NCBI GenBank assembly: GCA_017461725.1
Contig: JAFTXG010000003.1
Location: forward strand, 1-64,000
From: Lachnospiraceae bacterium
Lineage (GTDB): Bacteria; Bacillota; Clostridia; Lachnospirales; Lachnospiraceae
Direction: 5' to 3'
Length of the DNA stretch: 64,000 bases
Shown: positions 17,575-23,914 of the stretch, one piece after another
Position numbering within the stretch: the first letter of the stretch is position 1
Layout: the number at the start of each line of letters is the position of its first letter
Notes under the pieces: model-generated
The model's database searches: none
The model's input: the letters and a program-made list of their open reading frames with translations, nothing else
Told to the model about the DNA's origin: nothing
Translations under genes and position numbers: made by a program

Positions 17575-18276
17575 TCACTCCACACTGTCCTCCAACATTC
17601 CATACTTCAGCTTGATCCGGTCCAGCTTCTCCAACAGCGGTCTTCCGAAGATCAGCATGGTCAGGATGGTACAGAGTCCCTGGCTCACATTGACCATGAA
17701 CCCGCTGCCCAGCATAGTGAGCAGACCGGCCACGGTAAACTCCGTGAGGCTGAGCACCGCAGTGCACAGATCCAACAGGGGGCCGATCACCAGGATGCAG
17801 CAAAAGAAGCCGAACACCGCCATGATCCAGGGCTTTTTCGGCAAGGAAAAGCGGGTAAACACCGCTCCGGCCAGCAGACCGCCCATGCCGTAGGCCATCA
17901 TCTGCCAGGGCAGATAGGGTCCCTGCATATAAAACAGATTGCTGGCGAGAGCACTGACCGCACCCACCAGAAATCCGGTCTCCGGCCCGAAGGCGATGCC
18001 GGAGAGCATGATGATCGCAAAGATCGGTTTAAAATGGGGAACCGGAACCACCAGTCGAGACACCGTCGCGATGGCGCACAGAACCGCGACCACCACCAGC
18101 TCTCTGGCCTGAGGCTTTCGCCCCTCGAAGGCCAGCAAAAACGGCACCAAAAGTTCCACAATGATTGCCGTGCAGGTCAGATAGTACCAGCGCCCCGGCA
18201 TTTTTGTCCCCACAAACAGGGTGAGGGGGATCAGCACAAAGGTCACCAGCAAAGTGGCTATCGTCGATTTCTTCAT
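17575..18276 (-). CDS. ECF transporter S component, probable corrinoid-binding subunit
   Basis: 233 residues with about six or seven membrane segments. The central region (A-V-L-C-A-I-A-T-V-S-R-L-V-V-P-V-P, then I-I-M-L-S-G-I-A-F-G-P-x-x-G-F-L-V-G) matches a group of S components that I know from Clostridia operons with cobalamin riboswitches. The start overlaps the EcfAA' stop by 4 bases. The S subunit sets the substrate; cobalamin or a corrinoid precursor is inferred from the riboswitch and the DUF4430 gene at the head of the operon, not from binding residues. Confidence 0.85.
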   Translation of the reverse strand: MKKSTIATLLVTFVLIPLTLFVGTKMPGRWYYLTCTAIIVELLVPFLLAFEGRKPQARELVVVAVLCAIATVSRLVVPVPHFKPIFAIIMLSGIAFGPETGFLVGAVSALASNLFYMQGPYLPWQMMAYGMGGLLAGAVFTRFSLPKKPWIMAVFGFFCCILVIGPLLDLCTAVLSLTEFTVAGLLTMLGSGFMVNVSQGLCTILTMLIFGRPLLEKLDRIKLKYGMLEDSVE

Positions 18277-19934
18277 CTGCCCGCCTCCTTATTCTGCCAA
18301 TACAGCTCCACCACATCCTCAGCAGACACCGCCATGGAAAACACATGACGGCTCATGCGGTTGGCCGCTGTCGTGTAAAAACTGTTATTGCCGAAGAAAC
18401 GGCGAGGTGTGTCCGTGGTCAACAGCTGACCGTCGAAAAACATGCTGACACGGTCCGCATATCTGGCGCAGAACTCCACATCGTGGGAGACCATGACAAT
18501 GGTGATCCCCTGCTCCTTCAGTTTTCCTAAAATACCCGCCAGCTTCTCCTTGAAAAAGCTGTCAATGCCCTTGGTGGGCTCATCCAACAGCAGAAGTCTG
18601 GGCTGGGTCAGCAGCACCTTGGCCAGCGCCGCTCTCTGCTGCTCTCCGCCGGACAGATCGTAGGGGTGGCTGTCCAACAACGGCTCGATCTCGCAGGTCG
18701 CCGCGATCCGGGCGATCAGCCCCTTGTCCCGACTCATCTCCGCCAGATCCTCGCGGACTGTCTTTTTCACAAACAGACTTTTCGGGTCCTGGGGCAGCAT
18801 GGCGAGACAATGGTTGAACAGTTCGCCGGTCTTATATTTCTGTATGGGTTTGCCGAATAGTTTCACTTTGCCCCGGTAGGGTCTGCAGATATCGCAGACC
18901 GCCTTCAGCGTGGTGGATTTGCCGGCGCCGTTTCCGCCCACGATGGCATACAGCTCCCCCGCAGGCACCTGCGCGCTGACACCGCGCAGCACATCCGGAC
19001 TGTCCTTCTCATAGCGGAACCACAGTTCCTTCAGTTCCAGGGCCGGTTCATCGATCTCTTCATCGAGCGGCTCCGCCGGAAGGGAGACCACCCTCGGAGT
19101 CGTCGGGAAGGCTCTCGTCAGCCAGTTTCTTCCCTCGCGAACGGTCAGCGGACACTCTCCCTCCGCCCCTGCTCCGTAGAACACCCGGACGGGGGTGGGC
19201 ATTGCAGTGAACATGGGATTATTCTGCTCCCACAGCAGCTTTCCGATCTTCTTCGGTGTGTCGTCAGCGATCACTCTGCCGCCGTCCATCACCACGGCCC
19301 GGTCCGCGTAGGGAAAAATGTCCTCCAGGCGGTGCTCAGTGATGATCACCGTGGTGCCCAGCTCCAGATTGATCTTGCGCACCGTATTCAGGAAATCCGA
19401 CGCCGCGATGGGGTCCAGCTGACTGGTGGGCTCGTCCAGGATCAGCACCTCCGGCTGCATCGCCATGATGGATGCCAGATTCAGCAGCTGCTTCTGGCCG
19501 CCGGACAGATTGGCCACGTCCCGGTGGAACCAGTCCTGGATACCGAAATAGCAGGCCATCTCTGCCACCTTGGCACGCATGGTCTTCTGGTCACAGCCCA
19601 GTGACTCCAGGCCGAAGGCCAGCTCATGCCACACCTTGTCGGTGACAATCTGATCGTCTGGATTCTGCATGACATAGCCGATCTTGGATGACTGATCCCG
19701 CTGGCTCACCTTCTCCAGCGGCACTCCGTTGAACAGTATGGTGCCGCTCCGCTTGCCGTGGGGCGCCAGCACCGATTTCAGCTGGCGGAGCAGCGTGGTC
19801 TTTCCGCTGCCGCTCCTGCCGCAGAGGACCAGATACTCTCCCTGATGAATACTAAGATTTACCTCGTCCAGCGAGCGCTTTCCCTTGGCCGCCGGATAGG
19901 AAAATGTCAGATTTTGGATCTCGAAATGTGCCAT
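18273..19934 (-). CDS. Fused ECF energy-coupling ATPase (EcfA-EcfA')
   Basis: 553 residues carrying two ABC ATPase domains in one chain. First: Walker A G-R-S-G-S-G-K-T-T at 39-47, signature LSGGQKQ and DEPTSQLD. Second: Walker A G-G-N-G-A-G-K-S-T, signature LSGGEQQR and DEPTKGID. About 60 divergent residues link them. Most ECF systems encode EcfA and EcfA' separately; fused forms are known in dedicated (group I-like) systems. It overlaps the upstream EcfT by 28 bases and the downstream EcfS by 4, indicating translational coupling. Confidence 0.92.
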   Translation of the reverse strand: MAHFEIQNLTFSYPAAKGKRSLDEVNLSIHQGEYLVLCGRSGSGKTTLLRQLKSVLAPHGKRSGTILFNGVPLEKVSQRDQSSKIGYVMQNPDDQIVTDKVWHELAFGLESLGCDQKTMRAKVAEMACYFGIQDWFHRDVANLSGGQKQLLNLASIMAMQPEVLILDEPTSQLDPIAASDFLNTVRKINLELGTTVIITEHRLEDIFPYADRAVVMDGGRVIADDTPKKIGKLLWEQNNPMFTAMPTPVRVFYGAGAEGECPLTVREGRNWLTRAFPTTPRVVSLPAEPLDEEIDEPALELKELWFRYEKDSPDVLRGVSAQVPAGELYAIVGGNGAGKSTTLKAVCDICRPYRGKVKLFGKPIQKYKTGELFNHCLAMLPQDPKSLFVKKTVREDLAEMSRDKGLIARIAATCEIEPLLDSHPYDLSGGEQQRAALAKVLLTQPRLLLLDEPTKGIDSFFKEKLAGILGKLKEQGITIVMVSHDVEFCARYADRVSMFFDGQLLTTDTPRRFFGNNSFYTTAANRMSRHVFSMAVSAEDVVELYWQNKEAGR

Positions 19935-20797
19935 TGGATGGCCTCCTTCATATGTAATACGGTCGGAATGGACAGATATGCGCCGTAGGCGATCAAACCC
20001 ACGATACGACTGTCAGTAATTGGTGCAATGTAAAGTTCGGGAGTGAAGGTCGCTTCAGTTCCGCCCTGAATCATCATCGCGATGACCACAGCCAGCAGTG
20101 CGCTCATCATCACACTGAGTACCCGATCTCTCCCTGTCGTGCGGTAAATCTGAAAGCTGGAGCGCTTGGCACAGCCGTATCCGCGGCTTCGCATGGAGTC
20201 GCCGGTGACTACGCCGCCCTCCAGCGCCCAGGAGGTCAGGGCGGACAACACCGTCAGCCCGTCATTCACCTTCATCCGATAGGTACTCTGCTCCCCCGCT
20301 CCCTTGCCGACGGACTTTCTGGCTCCGGCGATCTGCCTCGCCTGCCGAATGATATTGGGGATGAGCCGCAGCACCATCACCAGCAGCAGGGAGAGGGACG
20401 GGATCAGATTCCCAAACAGGCTGGTGAATTTATCTCCGGTCAACACCGCATTGTAGCACCCAAACCAGAGCATCATCACCAGAAATATCCCAGCCAGGTC
20501 AGCGCCGTACATCAGCGCCTCCGCCGTATAAGGGCGGTCAAACAGATAAAACAGAACATTCTCACCCTGCGTATTGAACAGTGGATTAATGAAGGTCATC
20601 AACAGAAATAATGGAATCAGCCCACCGATCATCCGCAGGCCCTTTCCCCCGTTCAGAAGCAGGTAATAACTGCCGGCATTCACCACACTCAAGGCAATGT
20701 AGGCAGGATGCTGGATCACCACGCCGAGGCCGATGGCCCCGATAAAAAAGCCAAAATTCACTGCCGGGTGACAGTTGGAAAATGCATCTCGATTCAT
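19907..20797 (-). CDS. ecfT: ECF transporter T component, first copy
   Basis: 296 residues from the ATG at 20797, chosen because it sits 5 bases after the preceding stop, has GGTGAT upstream and starts with the same M-x-R/E ... C-H-P-A-V-N-F sequence as the second copy. About six membrane segments. Coupling motifs: A-R-Q-I-A-G-A-R-K near 150 and S-M-R-S-R-G near 200. It overlaps the ATPase gene, so stoichiometric production is likely. It is the more plausible partner of EcfAA' given the overlap. Confidence 0.88.
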   Translation of the reverse strand: MNRDAFSNCHPAVNFGFFIGAIGLGVVIQHPAYIALSVVNAGSYYLLLNGGKGLRMIGGLIPLFLLMTFINPLFNTQGENVLFYLFDRPYTAEALMYGADLAGIFLVMMLWFGCYNAVLTGDKFTSLFGNLIPSLSLLLVMVLRLIPNIIRQARQIAGARKSVGKGAGEQSTYRMKVNDGLTVLSALTSWALEGGVVTGDSMRSRGYGCAKRSSFQIYRTTGRDRVLSVMMSALLAVVIAMMIQGGTEATFTPELYIAPITDSRIVGLIAYGAYLSIPTVLHMKEAIQWHISRSKI

Positions 20798-20801
20798 ATC
20801 A

Positions 20802-22370
20802 TCACCATGCGGGGGCTCCCACATCGGCACCGAGACCGTTGCAGGTGTAGAGCCACTCGATGGTCTCACCGCCGGTCAGATAGTAGCTGGAGCATCCGTA
20901 ATTGGGGAACCATCCGTTGACTCTGTACATCCATCCGGACTCGAAACCGCAGTCGAACTCGTAGAGCTGATTGATTCCCTCCACATAATAACTGTTATAC
21001 ATCGGTGTCCAGCTGAATTCCAGGTGGATACCTGCCGCACCACAGACACGCTGGAGCACATCAAATACCGTCTCTCCCTGGCTGAATTCCACGGTCACCG
21101 GGTAGAGGATCACACCGTCGCCAGGGACAAATTCTGCCTTGGCGGGGTCAAGATTGTCCATATTATCGAGGATCGTATCGCAGCGGATCGTGATCGTACA
21201 GGTCAGCTTGGGGGCCTCGGTGGGCGGTTCTGTCGGGAGCTCCGTCGGGGCTTCTGTCAGGGGCTCCGTCGGGCCTTCTGTCGGGGGTTCCGTCGGGCCT
21301 TCTGTCGGGGGTTCTGTAGGTGCTTCCGTCGGGGCCTGGTTAGGTGCCTCGGTAGGCTCCTGAGCAGGTGCTTCCGTCGGGGCTTCTGCCGGTGCTTCCG
21401 TAGATGTCACGGCAGGAGCCTGAGTCGATACTTCGTTCGGTGTCTCAGCTGAAGTATCTGTCGCTGCTTCGGTGGGCGCCTCCGTGACTGCTTCCGCAGA
21501 TGCCAGGGTGGAAGCATCCGTCAATGTCTCGGTTGATGCTTCTGTGGATTCCGCTGTCGATGCCTCGGTGGAAACTTGGGCGGCAGGCTCTGTCTCCGGT
21601 TCCGCAGGTGCATCCGCCTCAGTCGTTTCCTCCCTCGACGGCGAGGACTCCTCTGCCTGAGAAAGTGTCTCTGTCTCCGCGGGTTTCGTCTCACTGTTCA
21701 CCAATTCCTGTATCGCCTGCTGACGGTCTTTCATCAGCTGATCAATATCCTCATTGCTAAAGCAAAGTGTCTGTGTCTTATTTGCAGTGCGGATCTGACT
21801 GATGGTGAAATCATTCAGTGACTTGATTGACAGTTCATCCACAGACAGCTCATTCCCGATCCACTCCAGCTGCTGTCCCGCTCCAGCATCTTCCACCGTG
21901 CCGGAAAAAACGCTGACACTCTGGGCACCGCTGCGGACACTGAGCAGGGCAGTCGTTTCCTTAAATACAATATCCTTCCCGTCAAAAGTCAGTTTCACTT
22001 CGCTCAGGGCACTGACAAAGACCTCTCCCCCGGTCACCTCGGCAGAAAAATTCTCTGCCATAGGGTCGGTTATCCGTATCTTGGCACTCTGTCCAACCGT
22101 CAAGTAGCCGTCACCGATCTGTACTGTAGCGGCCGCACCCGGATTACAGCGAATCTCATCGCCCTCCCGGAGGACAGTTTCACTCTCCACCGGATAGATA
22201 ATGCCGTCACGCTCCAGGTTGACCGTGCCCCGGATGTCCGTCAGCAGCGCGGTATGCTCGTCCGCCTGATCAAACCATCCCCGGATGTATCCCACACCGA
22301 GAACACCGGCAGCAACAATGACCGCGATAATGGCCACCATCACCAGATTCGCAATTGTCTTTTTCTTCAT
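20802..22370 (-). CDS. Membrane-anchored FecR-like/DUF4430 surface protein, probable corrinoid receptor
   Basis: 522 residues. Residues 7-29 are a signal-anchor helix. Residues 35-170 resemble a FecR-type beta domain (D-I-R-G-T-V-N-L-x-R-D-G, then L-R-E-G-D-E-I-R, and V-F-S-G-T-V-E). Residues 230-380 are a long extracellular stalk of T-E-A-P/P-T-E repeats. Residues 388-522 are a DUF4430 domain: V-E-F-S-Q-G-E-T-V-F-D-V-L, F-E-S-G-W-M-Y-R-V-N-G-W and L-Y-T-C-N-G-L-G-A-D-V-G. DUF4430 resembles the cobalamin-contacting beta domain of transcobalamin and intrinsic factor. First structural gene after a cobalamin riboswitch and directly upstream of the ECF transporter, so it likely presents corrinoid to the S subunit. 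Function is inferred. Confidence 0.85.
   Translation of the reverse strand: MKKKTIANLVMVAIIAVIVAAGVLGVGYIRGWFDQADEHTALLTDIRGTVNLERDGIIYPVESETVLREGDEIRCNPGAAATVQIGDGYLTVGQSAKIRITDPMAENFSAEVTGGEVFVSALSEVKLTFDGKDIVFKETTALLSVRSGAQSVSVFSGTVEDAGAGQQLEWIGNELSVDELSIKSLNDFTISQIRTANKTQTLCFSNEDIDQLMKDRQQAIQELVNSETKPAETETLSQAEESSPSREETTEADAPAEPETEPAAQVSTEASTAESTEASTETLTDASTLASAEAVTEAPTEAATDTSAETPNEVSTQAPAVTSTEAPAEAPTEAPAQEPTEAPNQAPTEAPTEPPTEGPTEPPTEGPTEPLTEAPTELPTEPPTEAPKLTCTITIRCDTILDNMDNLDPAKAEFVPGDGVILYPVTVEFSQGETVFDVLQRVCGAAGIHLEFSWTPMYNSYYVEGINQLYEFDCGFESGWMYRVNGWFPNYGCSSYYLTGGETIEWLYTCNGLGADVGAPAW
21200..21660 (-). repeat. PTE/TEA-rich tandem repeat encoding a surface stalk
   Basis: Imperfect 12-24 base units (for example GGGGGTTCCGTCGGGCCTTCTG on the plus strand) encode (P-T-E-x)n and T-E-A-S/A units. 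Similar repeats occur in the surface protein at 46334-47740. Confidence 0.8.
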
Positions 22371-22450
22371 TTCATACCTCCCTCAAAGCATCAAAATAGC
22401 CGCCGACAGCGTTTCTTGTCCGGCGCTCAAACTCATATTTAATTCAATTA

Positions 22451-22485
22451 CCCCCGATGCGCTTTTCCAGGAAACGCATCGGGGG
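22451..22485 (-). terminator. GC-rich hairpin in the riboswitch leader
   Basis: A perfect 11-bp stem (CCCCCGATGCG / CGCATCGGGGG) with a 13-base loop lies between the riboswitch and the first structural gene. No long U-run follows, so it may be a pause, an mRNA-stabilising element or a weak terminator acting on the leader. Confidence 0.45.
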
Positions 22486-22550
22486 CTGCATATTCATCAG
22501 TATATCAGCGTGCATCGTGCACTGCCCGCTGACATCAGGATAAGAAACCG

Positions 22551-22745
22551 TTACTGAGAAAACAGTCTCTTGGACGAGTAGGAAAACTCCTGACTGAGGA
22601 TATGCGGACATTCACTAGGAAATAAATAAACCTCCATGGAACCGTGACTGGTATGAAAAATAAGCACACCAAACGGAACGCACAGAGGTACGAGGATCAC
22701 AGATATGATAATGTGAAAACGTACATCATGCCGTCTCCGCAGCAT
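22551..22745 (-). CDS. Possible small membrane protein in the riboswitch leader
   Basis: 64 codons starting directly after the riboswitch aptamer. Residues 11-30 form a hydrophobic helix (I-I-I-S-V-I-L-V-P-L-C-V-P-F-G-V-L-I-F) after an Arg-rich N-terminus, a plausible single-pass topology. GAGAG lies about 9 bases before the ATG, a weak site. No family recognised. If translated it would be the first product of the ECF operon; alternatively the region is only untranslated leader. Confidence 0.35.
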   Translation of the reverse strand: MLRRRHDVRFHIIISVILVPLCVPFGVLIFHTSHGSMEVYLFPSECPHILSQEFSYSSKRLFSQ

Positions 22746-22754
22746 TTTGCAACT

Positions 22755-22925
22755 CTCGTTTACGGTAGGTCTTCTGGCTCCGGCATCATCACGATATCAG
22801 CCTTCCCATACATGCGTACAGTGACATAATAGATATCGCTCCTCCGTTACAGCGGCGGGACCGCGCAGGATTTACACCTGCTTCCCTGTTACCTCAGTGT
22901 TACCTGAGCACCAGTAAACATTTAT
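22755..22925 (-). promoter_or_regulatory. Cobalamin riboswitch controlling the ECF operon
   Basis: On the minus strand the characteristic segments occur in order: G-G-T-G-C-T-C at the 5' side, AGGGAAGCAGGTGTAAATCC with GCGGTCCCGCCGCTGTA (conserved core), then GTCACTG (B12 box region), GGGAAGGC, GATGATGCCGGAGCCAGAAG and ACCTACC. Spacing fits the AdoCbl-type cobalamin riboswitch. It lies 15 bases after a well-formed promoter and about 385 bases before the first structural gene, and should repress the operon when corrinoid is plentiful. Confidence 0.9.
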
Positions 22926-22946
22926 TTGATCTTGAATGATGGATTT

Positions 22947-22976
22947 ACTATAGCATCAATATGACTCGGCTGTCAA
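22947..22976 (-). promoter_or_regulatory. Promoter of the riboswitch/ECF operon
   Basis: On the minus strand: TTGACA, an 18-base spacer, TATAGT, placed about 20 bases before the riboswitch aptamer. Confidence 0.75.
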
Positions 22977-23055
22977 GAGGGAACTCACGATTCATTTTTT
23001 TACCCCGGTAATTCACCGAACATTTGATCTTGCTGCAATCATATAGGTTTTGCAC

Positions 23056-23061
23056 TATAAT
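23056..23061 (+). promoter_or_regulatory. -10 element upstream of the Fst-like toxin ORF
   Basis: A consensus TATAAT lies 44 bases before the toxin GTG. The -35 is not clear (CTGCAA at a 17-base spacing, or TTGCTG at 20). Confidence 0.45.
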
Positions 23062-23104
23062 ACCAGATGCTGTCGACTCTTTCCAGCAGGAAGGAGGTGA
23101 TTTG

Positions 23105-23191
23105 GTGGACTTAATCACTTCGTTTGTCCTTTCTGTCGTAGCAAGTGTAATCGCGTAATATATTTGCAAATGGCTGGACAGTGAGGAATAG
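23105..23191 (+). pseudogene. Fst/par-like type I toxin ORF with in-frame stop
   Basis: A perfect AAGGAGGTGAT precedes a GTG. The frame reads V-D-L-I-T-S-F-V-L-S-V-V-A-S-V-I-A, then TAA at 23156, then Y-I-C-K-W-L-D-S-E-E and TAG. Together this is the classic small hydrophobic toxin plan: a membrane helix, then K-W-L-D and an acidic tail, as in the Fst/Ldr family (W-L-D/E-x motif). A single base change to TAA truncates it to 17 residues before the membrane helix is complete, so it is probably inactive. A direct repeat of its start region lies downstream at 23244-23280 in the antisense gene. Confidence 0.6.
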
Positions 23192-23204
23192 ACAGCACAG
23201 CATA

Positions 23205-23278
23205 GTGAAAACCCCGGAGCGGCAACTCCGGGGTTTTCGTTTTTGATTTGATGGACTTTCAAATCACTTCGTTTATCT
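23205..23278 (-). ncRNA. Predicted antisense RNA (RNA II-like antitoxin)
   Basis: A minus-strand transcript from the promoter at 23285-23313 would run about 70 bases to the shared terminator at 23208-23237. It carries a copy (23244-23280) complementary to the toxin ribosome-binding and start region (GATTTGGTGGACTTAATCAC versus GATTTGATGGACTTTCAAAT on the plus strand). Convergent RNAs, shared terminator and direct repeats are the layout of the par locus of plasmid pAD1. Confidence 0.55.
23208..23237. terminator. Bidirectional terminator shared by toxin and antisense RNAs
   Basis: AAAACCCCGGAG pairs perfectly with CTCCGGGGTTTT around a 6-base loop, giving U-tracts in both directions. Confidence 0.85.
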
Positions 23279-23284
23279 GACTGT

Positions 23285-23313
23285 AGTATAGCACTATCGC
23301 CAGATAAAATCAA
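23285..23313 (-). promoter_or_regulatory. Promoter of the antisense RNA
   Basis: On the minus strand: TTGATT, exactly 17 bases, TATACT, starting transcription towards the shared terminator. Confidence 0.7.
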
Positions 23314-23397
23314 GTATATTTTTGTGTGCGATAAAATATTCAGAAAGAGTGGTCGGATCTTGTTCTGATTTTAATACGCTACGTCTGTAAAAATTCG

Positions 23398-23426
23398 TTG
23401 ACAAAAAATTAACCGGGTGTTAATCT
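23398..23426 (+). promoter_or_regulatory. Promoter of the riboswitch/giant surface protein gene
   Basis: Consensus TTGACA, a 17-base spacer and TAATCT, about 20-25 bases before the aptamer. Confidence 0.75.
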
Positions 23427-23444
23427 TAAAGATGAATAGTGAAA

Positions 23445-23625
23445 CAGTTTAAGTGCCTCGGCATCTGCCTTAGGACCCGGGGAGAATAGTGAATCCGGTG
23501 TGAATCCGGAACGGTACCGCCACTGTGAGCGTGGAGGTTCTGCACGAGACGAAAGTCAGTCATTGGAGAAATCTGAGAAGGCTGTGCAGACCCGATGAAG
23601 CGTGAGTCAGGAGACCTGCTTAAAC
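23445..23625 (+). promoter_or_regulatory. Cobalamin riboswitch controlling the giant surface protein
   Basis: Plus-strand conserved segments in order: AAGTGCC (5' stem side), GGGGAGAATAGTGAATCCGG with GTGTGAATCCGGAACGGTACC, GCCACTGTGA (B12 box), then a variable arm, AGTCAG..GAAGGC-like segments and GTCAGGAGACCTGCTT closing the aptamer. Two terminator-like hairpins follow directly, consistent with transcriptional control. It is a second, sequence-divergent copy of the element on the opposite strand at 22755-22925. Confidence 0.9.
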
Positions 23626-23634
23626 GGTGTCTTT

Positions 23635-23673
23635 CTGCCAGCCCTGCAAGTACGGGGAGTTGGCGGTTTTTTT
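23635..23673 (+). terminator. Riboswitch terminator hairpin 1
   Basis: CTGCCA...CCC pairs with GGG...TGGCGG, followed by TTTTTTT, directly after the aptamer. The stem is imperfect. Probably the expression-platform terminator. Confidence 0.6.
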
Positions 23674-23689
23674 GCGCAGAAAATCGGCT

Positions 23690-23726
23690 GCGGTGATCTT
23701 TGGATCACCGCGGCTTTTTTGTTTTT
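23690..23726 (+). terminator. Riboswitch terminator hairpin 2
   Basis: A perfect 9-bp stem (GCGGTGATC / GATCACCGC) with a 4-base loop, then GGCTTTTTTGTTTTT. A strong intrinsic terminator inside the leader, about 190 bases before the start codon. The remaining leader to 23914 holds no other feature that I can see. Confidence 0.75.
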
Positions 23727-23914
23727 CCGTATGTCAGTTCCAGGCGCTGCATATACGAAAACCAATAGTTTTCTGAGCGCATCGGTAAAATAAGAAAGAT
23801 GACCTGCACTGTTCAGATGATCGGGAAATAGTTCTTACCGATTAATATGTCGGATAGCTGTGACGTGTTACACTGCATACCGGCAACACATTCTGAATAG
23901 GAGGAAAAGAAAGA

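Noticed and set aside
23083-23191. Alternative genetic code (TAA read as an amino acid) to explain two interrupted small ORFs
   Set aside because: TAA ends many intact genes in this window, including the LysR and GPH genes, at the expected family length.
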